Below are positions 33,406 through 42,140 of a DNA stretch of 64,000 nucleotides, in pieces (the first letter of the stretch is position 1; the number at the start of each line of letters is the position of its first letter). Below the pieces are notes generated by a model. That model saw only the letters and a list, made by a program, of their open reading frames with translations. It was not told the DNA's origin and made no database searches. The DNA comes from an uncultured bacterium (GTDB lineage Bacteria > Armatimonadota > Hebobacteria > CAIYQO01): contig CAIYQO010000135.1 in the NCBI GenBank assembly GCA_903928345.1, positions 1 through 64,000 on the forward strand, read 5' to 3'. Both the position numbers and the translations under genes were made by a program.

Positions 33406-34155
33406 ATGTGGACGCGGAATGAGTTAACGACCGCCTTCGCGGCGGTGGGCGTGGGCGCGGGGGATCTCCTGCTGGTGCACAGCGCACTGCGCCGGCTCGG
33501 GCCTGTGGACGGCGGGGCGGAGACGGTGATCGACGCGCTGCTGGACGCCGTGGGGCCGACCGGCACGCTGGCGGTGCCCACGCACACCTGGCAGGTGGTG
33601 AATGGCGCGCAGCCGGTCTTCCACCAGCTTTACACCCCGAGCAACGTCGGCGCGCTGACGAACGTCTTCCGGCAACGCGCGGGCGTGCTCCGCAGCCTGG
33701 CGCCCACGCACAGCATGGCGGCACTCGGCCCACGCGCGGCGGCGCTGACGGCGGGGCACGAGCGCGACACCACCCCCTGCGCCACCGATGGCCCCTACGG
33801 TCGCCTACGCGATTGGGGCGGCAAGGTGCTCATCATTGGGCCGGGGTTGGAGTGCTGCACCTTCTTCCACGGGTGCGAGGAATGGGCGGGGCTGCCCACC
33901 GCGGTCTCGCCGGGCACGACGCAACTGTACAGCATCGATGCCGCCGGCACCGTCTACCCGGTGGCGCTGCACGGCCACTGCATCAACACGTGGGATCAGT
34001 ACCCTCGGCTGGAGCCGGGCTTGCAGGCCGTCGGCGCGCTGACGGTAGGCGCGGTCGGCGCTTGCCCCCTGCGCCTCCTCGACGCCCGCCCCGCCGCCGC
34101 CTGGGTAGTGGCGCGCCTGCGCGAAGACGCGAGCATCATTTTGCCGTCGGCTTAG
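33406..34155 (+). CDS. AAC(3)-family (Antibiotic_NAT) N-acetyltransferase
   Basis: Predicted 249-aa cytoplasmic acetyl-CoA-dependent acetyltransferase of the AAC(3)/YokD family, whose best-known members acetylate the 3-amino group of aminoglycosides. Family blocks: GDLLLVHSALRRLGPVDGG (residues ~18-36), VGPTGTLAVPTHTW, APTHSMAALGPRAAALTAGHE and VLIIGPGLECCTFFHGCEEWAG near the active site. Many environmental homologues do not confer resistance and act on unknown amines. The ORF track begins 43 codons earlier, but the promoter lies inside that extension; MWTRNELTTAF is the usual family start. Its last 20 nt overlap the convergent gene's 3' end. Length is slightly short of the usual 260-280 aa. 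Confidence 0.87.
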   Translation: MWTRNELTTAFAAVGVGAGDLLLVHSALRRLGPVDGGAETVIDALLDAVGPTGTLAVPTHTWQVVNGAQPVFHQLYTPSNVGALTNVFRQRAGVLRSLAPTHSMAALGPRAAALTAGHERDTTPCATDGPYGRLRDWGGKVLIIGPGLECCTFFHGCEEWAGLPTAVSPGTTQLYSIDAAGTVYPVALHGHCINTWDQYPRLEPGLQAVGALTVGAVGACPLRLLDARPAAAWVVARLREDASIILPSA

Positions 34156-36181
34156 CGGGGATCGTTATCGTGCCCAGGTCGACGGTGCGCATGGTGTCGT
34201 ATCCAACCAGGCGTGCCACAGTGTTCAATTCGGGGCCGACGACCATGCGCGGCGTGCCGTCATGCGTCATCGTCACTAAAGATTGATTCAACCCGACTCC
34301 CGGATTCAGATGAAGTGAAATACCCTCTCCGGTTTTCACTACGCACGTCCCATCGCTAAACCAGCAGTGCCAGATAAATTGCGGTAGTTCCGCCGCGGCA
34401 TGCACCGGTGCGTCACTGAAATGCGGAATGCCGCGCCCATCGACATTCGACGTGCGCAGGAGCAGGCCGCGATGGGGATTGTACAGCGACAGGTCGGCGC
34501 GCACGACCCACCCCAACGCGGCGTGCAGGGGCAGCACGCGCACCTCGTCGGCGCTGATGAAGCCGTTGCCGTCGGTGTCGGACCAGACCCATGTTGCATC
34601 GGCGTCGCCGGTGAAGAGCTTGGCAATGTTGACGCCGTCCAGTGCACTAGCGAGGATGGGATGCAGCGTGTGGGAGTTTAATTCCCAGCGCGGCCCGATG
34701 GCTGCAACCGGCTTCGCCACGTCGCCGTCAAGGAGCCAGAGCACAGCCTCGTCGCCGAGTTCCCTCCAGACATAGGTATGCGTCGCCATGGTGACCGATT
34801 GCACCGGCGCGGAGCCGATTTGCAACGACGGTTCGCACGGCATAGGCAATTGCAGCGTGTCGAGTAGGCGCCGTGCCGTGGCAGGCGTCAGCAGGTCAGC
34901 GCCACCGGTGGGGTAGAACCCGCGATAGTAGACAGTGGTGACAAGGTGACCGTTCGCGTCGCGGTGTAGGCGCAACCCGCACGGGTCGGGGGGGTAAGGT
35001 ATGGCGCGGTAAATGGTAGCGCCATCCGGCCCCACCGCCGCGACCTCCCGATAGGGCATACAATTCAACGATCCAGCCAGCGAACCATCGGACAGCTTCC
35101 ACTCGCTCACCCGGCTCACGCCCGAGCATTCCGCCACCCAGAGTACACCGCTTCCGGTCACCGCCAGGCCCTCGGGGTGATCCATGCGCAGCGGGTCGTA
35201 AACCCCGAGTTGCTCGCCGCCGGGATTCCCCACTGTGCGCAGCAGCTTGCCGTCGAAATCGAATATCTTCACCTGCGGTTGCAGGCCCCAATCGGTGATG
35301 AGCAGCTTTTTCCAGCACGGACCGATTATCACGCGTTGCGGGTCGGCAAGGCCGTCGGCGATCACCGTTTTCTCGTCGCTCAGCGCGCCGGTGGCATAGT
35401 CGATGTGCCAGACGTGTACCTGTTTGCCGACAATGCCGAATAGCCGCCCGTCATTGGAGAGTGCCACGCCGCGCGAGGGCGCCGTGCGTTGTCCCCATAA
35501 TACCTTGTGTGTGCGCAGGTTCACCACGCGCAGGTCACCGGTGGTATCACTTTCGTTGCCGTTGCTGATGACCGCTATCCCGTCACGCACCGTCAGCGCC
35601 AGAAGAGGCCAGAGTCGGTTGCGTTCCATCCGCCAGGTGTAAAGCGGCTCGGGTGTGCCGTCGACCTTCACGCCATACAGCGTGCCTGGGCAGAGTACAT
35701 AGCCGGAGTATTGCGGTAGCGCCTTCTCTCCCGCGTCGCGCGCCAGGGCGATGGGATTGTGAACCGCGATGTCGGGGAGCGGGACGCCATCCGGCGCGAT
35801 GCGCACCACGGCATCCCCAACGGCGACCCACATTTGCGCGGTGGCGGTTTTGCAGTCGGCGAGGTAGAGGACGTCGGACACTGGACCCGGGGGGAGCAAT
35901 TTTTCCGCTGGCGCGGACGGCGCGGGGTCGAGGCACAGCTTATCATGCAGCACGGCGCGCAGGTGGTATGTGCCGGGTGGCAGGTTGTTCGGGTATGGAA
36001 TGGCCGTGCAACCGTCGGGTAACGGCATCTCCTCAACTTGCGTGCGGAAGCACTTACCCTTCGCATCGTAGGCCAGTATCGTGCAGTTCGCCGGGCGCGC
36101 TAGCTTCTCCGGCAACGTCAACGTAACCGCCGACGCCAGGGTCGGCAGCAACAGCAGCAGTAACAGCGGCCACGTTTTCAT
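34136..36181 (-). CDS. Secreted NHL-type propeller protein with EF-hand-like loop
   Basis: Predicted 681-aa exported protein. Signal peptide MKTWPLLLLLLLPTLASA, then a ~60-residue beta region and a propeller: blades such as GVALSNDGRLFGIVGKQVHVWH and PEGLAVTGSGVLWVAECSGVSRV. Around 510-540 is WSDTDGNGFISADEVRVLPL, a near-perfect calcium-binding EF-hand loop, equivalent to the loop in the 1688-aa protein, so the two are probably distant paralogues. No catalytic motif seen. It overlaps the stop of the upstream DUF11 gene by 4 bp, and its 3' end overlaps the convergent acetyltransferase by 20 nt. Confidence 0.8.
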   Translation of the reverse strand: MKTWPLLLLLLLPTLASAVTLTLPEKLARPANCTILAYDAKGKCFRTQVEEMPLPDGCTAIPYPNNLPPGTYHLRAVLHDKLCLDPAPSAPAEKLLPPGPVSDVLYLADCKTATAQMWVAVGDAVVRIAPDGVPLPDIAVHNPIALARDAGEKALPQYSGYVLCPGTLYGVKVDGTPEPLYTWRMERNRLWPLLALTVRDGIAVISNGNESDTTGDLRVVNLRTHKVLWGQRTAPSRGVALSNDGRLFGIVGKQVHVWHIDYATGALSDEKTVIADGLADPQRVIIGPCWKKLLITDWGLQPQVKIFDFDGKLLRTVGNPGGEQLGVYDPLRMDHPEGLAVTGSGVLWVAECSGVSRVSEWKLSDGSLAGSLNCMPYREVAAVGPDGATIYRAIPYPPDPCGLRLHRDANGHLVTTVYYRGFYPTGGADLLTPATARRLLDTLQLPMPCEPSLQIGSAPVQSVTMATHTYVWRELGDEAVLWLLDGDVAKPVAAIGPRWELNSHTLHPILASALDGVNIAKLFTGDADATWVWSDTDGNGFISADEVRVLPLHAALGWVVRADLSLYNPHRGLLLRTSNVDGRGIPHFSDAPVHAAAELPQFIWHCWFSDGTCVVKTGEGISLHLNPGVGLNQSLVTMTHDGTPRMVVGPELNTVARLVGYDTMRTVDLGTITIPAKPTAK

Positions 36182-39100
36182 TGTATCTGCACCTGGAAGC
36201 TTACCGTGCCCGTGGAGCCGGGGGCCAGCGCGCCGGTGAAGGTCCAGTGGATGCCACCGGTGGCGCCGACCGCGGGGGTGGTGATGGCGCAGCCGGTGAG
36301 GTTGGCCGGCAATGCGCCGAAGGCCGCGCTGACAAAAGTGGTGAAGGGCGGCGTCGCATTGTTGAGCACCACGTTCTGCAGCGGATCGAGGCCGATGTTC
36401 TTGTACGTCAGTGTGTAGTTGAGCACGTCGCCCGACTTCGCGTTTGCCTTGTCCACCGTCAGCGAGAGGGTCATCGACATGGTGGTGTTGACGGTGGTCA
36501 GGTCGGTGTGCGTGATGGTACCGACGAGGGCCGGCGCGGCGGCGTTCGTGTAGGTGAAGACGGAGTTCACCGCCACCGACTCGGTCGCCGACTCCGGCGC
36601 GTTATCCGGGATGAAGACCTTCAACACCAGCGCAATCTGATCGCCGGCGTTCACGGTTACCGGGCCGGCGAAGGCGGTCTCCGTCGGTTGCACCACGCCA
36701 TCGGCGTTCGTGTCGCGGTAGAGGATGACCGACCAGCCGGGCATGTTCGGGTTCGGCGTCGCCGTGGTGGTGAAGTTGATCGACCCGCCGGTACCCGCGG
36801 TGAAGACGTGCGGGTAGTAGACCACCGTGCCCGGCGGGGTGCTCTTCTGCCCGTCATTGGTGAAGATATTCGTCGGCACGTCGGCAAAGTTCACCCCGGT
36901 GTAGGCTGTGCCGTTGGCGTAGGTGAAGAGCAGGATGTCGGTGGTGCGCGTATAGGTGCCCGCGGTGGTACCCACCGCGCCGCCGGTGCTCACGTAGGCG
37001 GGCAAGTTGAACTCGCGGATATTGATGGCGCCCGGCGTCATGTAGGGGATCCACAGCGTGTAGGCGCCGCTGGTGTCGGTATTCTCCGTCTCGTAGGTCG
37101 TGGTGCCCGCGGTGTTGGTGGCGCGCACCTCCACCGTCGCCAGGCCGGCTTCCGTGCCGTTCTTCAGGCCGTCGTTGGGGACGCCGCCCGCCCCCACACC
37201 GGTGTCGTTGAAAACGATGCCGTTGAGCGTGCTGCCGTGCCATAGGCCGATGTTCACGTTGAGCACGTTCGTGGTGGTCAGTACCACGTTGGCGGCCTTT
37301 TGCGCCGCGTTCTCCGTACCGAGCCAATCGACGGGGCGGTAGGTCGTGACGTCGGTGAGCGTATTGTTGTTGTCGAGCAGGATGTTGTAGGTGCCCGGGT
37401 TCACGCTGGTGAAGGAGTACGCGCCCGTCGTCGCGTCGACGGCCACCGCCACCGTGGCGTTGCCGCCGGCGCCGGGCTGCAGCTTGGCGTAGAGCCCGGC
37501 GATACCGAGCCCGCCTTCGGCGCCGGTCTTCTGATAGTTATGGTCGGCGTCGGAGTAGACGTAGCCGGAGATCACGTAGCCGATGGTGTCGGTGTCGGTG
37601 AAGTAGTCGTTGTTGGCGTTGGTGTCGGTGTAGCCGGATTGCGCGGTGATGTGCACGGTGTTGGCCATCGTGCCGGTGGCCCCCGTCTGCACCGTGCCGG
37701 TGAGGGTCATCGTGGCCGATTGCCCCGTCTGCAGGTTGACGCCCGTCCACATGCCGTTGACCAGGTTATACACGCCGACCGAGGGGGTGAACACAGGGTT
37801 CAGGAAGACGCCGGGCAGCGTGTCGACCACGTAGACGGAACTGGCGGTGGACGGCCCGTAGTTGGTGATGGTGATCGTGTAGGTGTCCGCATTGCCGGCA
37901 AGCACCACGTCGCGGTTGTCCGTTTTCACCACCGCCAGGTCGACGTTGTAGATGATGGTGTCCGTGTCGGAGCCCGCGTTGTTCGCCGTGTTTACGTCGC
38001 CGTACCCCGCCGGGCCGGTCACGTTGGCGTTCATCGTCACCGTACCCGACGTGGTGTCAAAAACGAGAGCGTGCACGATCAGCGTGATGGATTGCCCGTT
38101 GGCCAGGGTGATCCCCGTCCAGTTGCCGGTGGTGCTGTCGTACGTTCCCACGGAGGGCGTGTAGCTCAGGTCCATCGCGCCGGTGGGGTGGGTGAAGATC
38201 ACGTTACAACTGGAAACGGTATCCGGGCCGTTATTGGTGATGGTGATCGTATAGTTGTTCGTGTCGCCGGCGGCGGTGGTGGTTTTGCCGTCCGTGATGG
38301 TCAACGACAGGTCGGCGCTCTGCACCGGATTGTAGACCACCGCGGATTGGTTCGGCGCCGGGTTGGCGCTGCCGTCCGGGTCCACCGTGGCGGTGTTGGT
38401 GACACGGGTGAGCTGGTTGGTGCATTTGCAGGTGAAGACCACCGTGGCGGTATGCCCCACGCCGATCACCCCCGACGCGTCGCCGGGCCCGTTGATGGCG
38501 CGCTCGGTGGCGAAGGCCATGGCGCCGCCGACATCCGCCACCGCTACGCCGTTGAGGGTGGCCGAGTTGGCGACGTACACGAGCCCGGCGGGAATCGGGT
38601 CCACGAAGGTGCTGCCGGCGGTGGCGACGGTGCCGGTGTTGGCGATGCTGACCGTATATTGCACGGTGTCGTTCACGTGCAGCAGCGTGGTCGGGTTGTT
38701 TACTTTGGTGATCGTCAGCTTCGGCACGGTGGCGACCACGGCATTCGTGGTGAAGGTGCCGTTGTTGGCCGGATAGCCGGGGCAGCTCGTATAGGAATAC
38801 AGCCATGTGCTGGAGTCGGTGAACTGGCCGGTGCCCGGCACGGCGGGCACGTAGTTGACTTTGTACTTATACACGACCGTCGTGCTCGCCCCCTTGGCGA
38901 TGGTGCCGACGTTGACGCCGTTCTCCACGTTAGCCGTCGTGTTGGCCACGCCGTTCACCGTCACCGATCCGGCGACGAACCCGAGGCCGGTGGGGCCGTG
39001 GTTGGTGAAGATGCAGTTGTTGGCGTCGGCGGTGCCGGTGGTGTTATTCATCGTCGCCGTATAAGTCAGCGTGTCGCCGACGTAGGTCAGCGTCTTGTTG

Positions 39101-40335
39101 ATCGCCAGCGTGGAGGGCGTGAAGACCGGCGCGCCCACGTTGATCTCCAGTCCGAGGCCGGTGATGGTATAGCGGTCGGTGTTGGTAACGCCTTGCGCGT
39201 AGGCGACGGACTGCCCGTTCGTCAGGTAGCTGGAGACGTCCGCGTTGGTGATGTCCCACCCCTGGCGGGCCGCATTGACCATCGTGAACGTGCTGCCGGC
39301 CAGGGTATTGTTCAGCGTGCCGAAGGTGCCTGAGGTATCCTGGGATAACGTGCTGGTCGATTCATCGTAGTAATTGATCCCGGAATTGAAGAAGTTGTTG
39401 GACGGATTCAGCGGCGTCGTGACGGTATTCGTGGGGGGATTCGTCGCGCCGAACATGAGATTGTCGCCCGTGATACTGGCATCGCCCTCGATCGTCGTGA
39501 TAAGCATGCGCCCCTTCACCGTGCCGGTCTGCGGGGTGCAGAAGCCGGAGACGGAGGCTACCGGCTGCGTGGTCTGGTCAGTCAACTCGGCGCCGATGAA
39601 GAGCGTCATGTTGCGCGCGGGGAGACTCGGGTTGCTGTAGATGACGCAGAGCGTCCACCCCGTAGCATTGGCGTTGACATCGGCATAGTCGACCGTGCCG
39701 GGCACGTGACCGACCTTATACATCCCCGCGCCGTACGTTTTCACGTAGGAGGTGACGTCGGCGGAGCGGACGTAGTAGTAGCGCCCGGAGCCGGTGAGGG
39801 TGAAGTTCGACCCGGTCGTCGCGGCATCCGGGGTGATCTGCGACGTGGCGCCGCCCGGCGGGGTGAGGTTGACGTAGCCGTTGTAAGAGGCGGAGACGTT
39901 CTGGTTCGTCGTCTCGTAGCACCCGCCCCAGATGAGTTCAGCGTAGAGCACCGTGCTGCCGGCCACCATGCGCAATTGCCCGGTGGACTGGTTGATCGTC
40001 CAGTCCGACGTGGTGCCGGCGTTGTACGTGGCGACGTAGCTGGGCCAACCCGGCGACGGCGAAGTGTCGCGCTGCGCGGTGTCGGTGGTGATGAAGCACC
40101 CGATGGAGCCGGCGATGCCGGGCTGGTTGCCGGTGGTGCCGGTGGCGGTCGATTTATCCAGCCCCAACGTGTTGCCGGTCATCGTCATCGCCCCGTTGGC
40201 GATGGTCGAGTAGCGCATGATGTAGTTGCACTGTCCGGCCACGGTGAACGTCAGCAGCAGGAGCATTGCCGCCAGCAGCAGTGTCCGCCGGCGGTAATGC
40301 GGTGAACTATTCGGAAGTGTTGGCAACAAGAGCAT
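36178..40335 (-). CDS. DUF11-repeat surface or secreted protein
   Basis: Predicted ~1385-aa exported protein, Thr/Asn/Ala-rich with few charged residues. Signal-type sequence RRRTLLLAAMLLLLTFTVAG. After a ~370-residue N-terminal beta region come at least four DUF11 (conserved repeat) domains, each with motifs like DTVQYTVSIANTGTVATAG, NYTITITNNGPDTVSSCNV, TYTITITNYGPSTASSVYV and LNYTLTYKNIGLDPLQNVV, plus SdrD/Cna-B-like modules (ISGYVYSDADHNYQKTGAEGG, TLNGIVFNDTG). Such proteins are stalks or adhesins of the cell surface. No sorting signal is seen. The ORF track start (40419) lies between the -35 and -10 boxes; the ATG at 40335 is taken here, and 40392 remains possible. It leads a two-gene unit with the propeller gene. 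Confidence 0.8.
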   Translation of the reverse strand: MLLLPTLPNSSPHYRRRTLLLAAMLLLLTFTVAGQCNYIMRYSTIANGAMTMTGNTLGLDKSTATGTTGNQPGIAGSIGCFITTDTAQRDTSPSPGWPSYVATYNAGTTSDWTINQSTGQLRMVAGSTVLYAELIWGGCYETTNQNVSASYNGYVNLTPPGGATSQITPDAATTGSNFTLTGSGRYYYVRSADVTSYVKTYGAGMYKVGHVPGTVDYADVNANATGWTLCVIYSNPSLPARNMTLFIGAELTDQTTQPVASVSGFCTPQTGTVKGRMLITTIEGDASITGDNLMFGATNPPTNTVTTPLNPSNNFFNSGINYYDESTSTLSQDTSGTFGTLNNTLAGSTFTMVNAARQGWDITNADVSSYLTNGQSVAYAQGVTNTDRYTITGLGLEINVGAPVFTPSTLAINKTLTYVGDTLTYTATMNNTTGTADANNCIFTNHGPTGLGFVAGSVTVNGVANTTANVENGVNVGTIAKGASTTVVYKYKVNYVPAVPGTGQFTDSSTWLYSYTSCPGYPANNGTFTTNAVVATVPKLTITKVNNPTTLLHVNDTVQYTVSIANTGTVATAGSTFVDPIPAGLVYVANSATLNGVAVADVGGAMAFATERAINGPGDASGVIGVGHTATVVFTCKCTNQLTRVTNTATVDPDGSANPAPNQSAVVYNPVQSADLSLTITDGKTTTAAGDTNNYTITITNNGPDTVSSCNVIFTHPTGAMDLSYTPSVGTYDSTTGNWTGITLANGQSITLIVHALVFDTTSGTVTMNANVTGPAGYGDVNTANNAGSDTDTIIYNVDLAVVKTDNRDVVLAGNADTYTITITNYGPSTASSVYVVDTLPGVFLNPVFTPSVGVYNLVNGMWTGVNLQTGQSATMTLTGTVQTGATGTMANTVHITAQSGYTDTNANNDYFTDTDTIGYVISGYVYSDADHNYQKTGAEGGLGIAGLYAKLQPGAGGNATVAVAVDATTGAYSFTSVNPGTYNILLDNNNTLTDVTTYRPVDWLGTENAAQKAANVVLTTTNVLNVNIGLWHGSTLNGIVFNDTGVGAGGVPNDGLKNGTEAGLATVEVRATNTAGTTTYETENTDTSGAYTLWIPYMTPGAINIREFNLPAYVSTGGAVGTTAGTYTRTTDILLFTYANGTAYTGVNFADVPTNIFTNDGQKSTPPGTVVYYPHVFTAGTGGSINFTTTATPNPNMPGWSVILYRDTNADGVVQPTETAFAGPVTVNAGDQIALVLKVFIPDNAPESATESVAVNSVFTYTNAAAPALVGTITHTDLTTVNTTMSMTLSLTVDKANAKSGDVLNYTLTYKNIGLDPLQNVVLNNATPPFTTFVSAAFGALPANLTGCAITTPAVGATGGIHWTFTGALAPGSTGTVSFQVQIQ

Positions 40336-40402
40336 TCGGCCTCGAGTATGGTGCGGGGGTCGTGCGAAGATACGCAAAATAGCCGACAGCATACCTATGT
40401 AA

Positions 40403-40431
40403 ACTATAACAAATATCATATGCTACGGCAA
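40403..40431 (-). promoter_or_regulatory. Promoter of the DUF11-protein operon
   Basis: On the minus strand TTGCCG (40426-40431), 17 nt, TATAGT (40403-40408). The expected transcription start is near 40396, which rules out the ORF-track start at 40419. Confidence 0.75.
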
Positions 40432-40568
40432 CCCTGACAGGAAGATTACCGGGGGTATTTCCGTGTATCAGCGGAAAGATTCGTCATCGTGCGGCGAGGG
40501 AAGGGGAAGCAGGACGGCGAACCTTCATGCAGATGTAATCGCCGTGTCACCGCACGGTAACCGGAGCG

Positions 40569-40577
40569 TGCGATAAT
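40569..40577 (+). promoter_or_regulatory. Extended -10 promoter of the membrane protein/A2M unit
   Basis: TGCGATAAT is an extended -10 element about 28 nt before the ATG at 40605. AAAGGAG at 40593-40599 is the ribosome-binding site. No good -35 hexamer is visible. Confidence 0.5.
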
Positions 40578-40604
40578 ACGCGCGTTTGCCGCAAAGGAGT
40601 AGCC

Positions 40605-42140
40605 ATGCAGACGACGCAGATGACCCTCGCCACCGTGGCGGCCGGGATGGCCGTGCTGGGCTGCCTTCTCGTCCTGCTGCCGTTGCTGCCCGTGTTGGTA
40701 CGCGCGTGGCGCGCACCCGGCGTGCCCGCCACGCTGGGTGTCGGCGCGCTGGCGGTGGTACTGCCCGCGCTGCTCACGTTGCCGGCGGTCAGGCCCTTCG
40801 CGCCCGGGTTTGGGCTGGGAATGGGTCTCCTGCTTGGCGGCGTGCCGGCGTGGCTGGTGTTGGCCGCGGGCAGCGTTCCCCTGCCGCCGGCGCGGATGGG
40901 CGCACTGGCGTTGGCCGCGGCGGCGGTTGGCCCGGCGCTGGCGGCCTGGCGCTTCCACGGCGACCCCGGCGACGTGCTGATGGGCTGTGCGCTGGGCGCA
41001 CTGGCGGTAGCGGTACTCGGTGGCGGCGTCGCGCGCGCGGTGCGAGTTCCCCTCGCGCGAGGGGTTGAAGTGACCGCCGTGGCGAGCAGCCTTGCCGTCG
41101 TCGGCGTGCGGCTGGCGATGGCGCACTTTCCGCGCAGCACCCCCGCCGCGTTGGCCGGGGGCTACTGGGCGGTGCCGCCGCTGCTGCTGGCGGGCGCCGC
41201 GCTGGTGCTGCTGCTTGTCGGCATCCGCGCCGCGCGCCCGTGGGTGGCCGGCATCGCCGGCGCCGCCGCGGTGGTGCTCTTCCTTCTCGTCTTACATCTG
41301 CGCCTGCTGCCGGGGTTGACGTGGTCGGCGCCCGCCGTGGGCGCGGCGGCCTTCCTCGTCGTACTTGGCCTGCTGGCGCGTGAAGAGCGCGACGCCGGCC
41401 CCGCCTTCCGCCCGCGCACGCTCGCCGTCGCGCTGCCGCTGGCCGCGCTCATCACCACCGCCTTCGCCTTCCGTGGGTTGGCCGGGGTCGGGGAGCTGCT
41501 CGCGTTGCTGCCCGCCCTCGTCCTCGTCGCCGCGGTCTATCCGGCACCGAGTGAGGGCGACGAGCCCCTCACCTTTTCCCTCGGCCTGGGCACGCTGACC
41601 CTCTGCGCGCTCTTCGCGTTGACGCGGTTGCTCTTCGAGCGCTACGGGCACGTCTACACGCTGGATTTCCAACGCTACTACGACATCTTCACCCTGCTAC
41701 TCGGCGTCGGGCTCACGCTGGGGATAAATGCCGCCGTGGCGGACACCCCCCCGCGCCCGTGGCCCGCCGCGCTGCGCCTGGGCGGGCTGGGGCTGGCAGC
41801 GGTGGGCGTGCCACTCGGATTGCTGGCGCTGTGGGGGGCGCGTACGCTGTCGGCGCTGCTCACCGGGCTGGCAGTGGGCGAGTTCCTCTGGATGGCGCTG
41901 GCGGCGGGAACGACGGGCGACGACCGCCGGCAGACCCTCGCCGGCGCACCGCACGCCTTGCTCCTCACCATGGCCGTCGCCGCGGTGCAACTGGCGCCGC
42001 GCCTCTTCGTGAAGGAGCTGACCACGTCGAAGAAGATCATCGTCGCCGTGGTGCTCACCGGGGCCGTCGTGCTCTGGGTGGTGGTGGATACGCTGGTACG
42101 CAGCCGGGCGCACAAGGAGGCTCTCCATGCGGCGGAATAA
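40605..42140 (+). CDS. Polytopic inner-membrane protein of unknown function
   Basis: Predicted 511-aa very hydrophobic protein, roughly 14 TM segments (for example VAAGMAVLGCLLVLLPLLPVLV, AAAVVLFLLVLHLRLLPGL, HALLLTMAVAAVQLAP, IIVAVVLTGAVVLWVVVDTLV), rich in Ala/Leu/Val. Loops are short; no transporter or enzyme motif is recognised. AAAGGAG fixes the start. Its last 14 nt overlap the alpha-2-macroglobulin gene, whose Shine-Dalgarno sequence lies inside this gene, so the two products are co-expressed. Confidence 0.8.
   Translation: MQTTQMTLATVAAGMAVLGCLLVLLPLLPVLVRAWRAPGVPATLGVGALAVVLPALLTLPAVRPFAPGFGLGMGLLLGGVPAWLVLAAGSVPLPPARMGALALAAAAVGPALAAWRFHGDPGDVLMGCALGALAVAVLGGGVARAVRVPLARGVEVTAVASSLAVVGVRLAMAHFPRSTPAALAGGYWAVPPLLLAGAALVLLLVGIRAARPWVAGIAGAAAVVLFLLVLHLRLLPGLTWSAPAVGAAAFLVVLGLLAREERDAGPAFRPRTLAVALPLAALITTAFAFRGLAGVGELLALLPALVLVAAVYPAPSEGDEPLTFSLGLGTLTLCALFALTRLLFERYGHVYTLDFQRYYDIFTLLLGVGLTLGINAAVADTPPRPWPAALRLGGLGLAAVGVPLGLLALWGARTLSALLTGLAVGEFLWMALAAGTTGDDRRQTLAGAPHALLLTMAVAAVQLAPRLFVKELTTSKKIIVAVVLTGAVVLWVVVDTLVRSRAHKEALHAAE

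Noticed and set aside
33406-34155. Aminoglycoside resistance gene
   Set aside because: Family membership is clear, but resistance cannot be claimed; many chromosomal homologues have no such activity and no mobile context is present.
37300-39333. 677-codon plus-strand ORF
   Set aside because: Antisense to the DUF11 gene; low-complexity Gly/Val/Arg/Asp translation.
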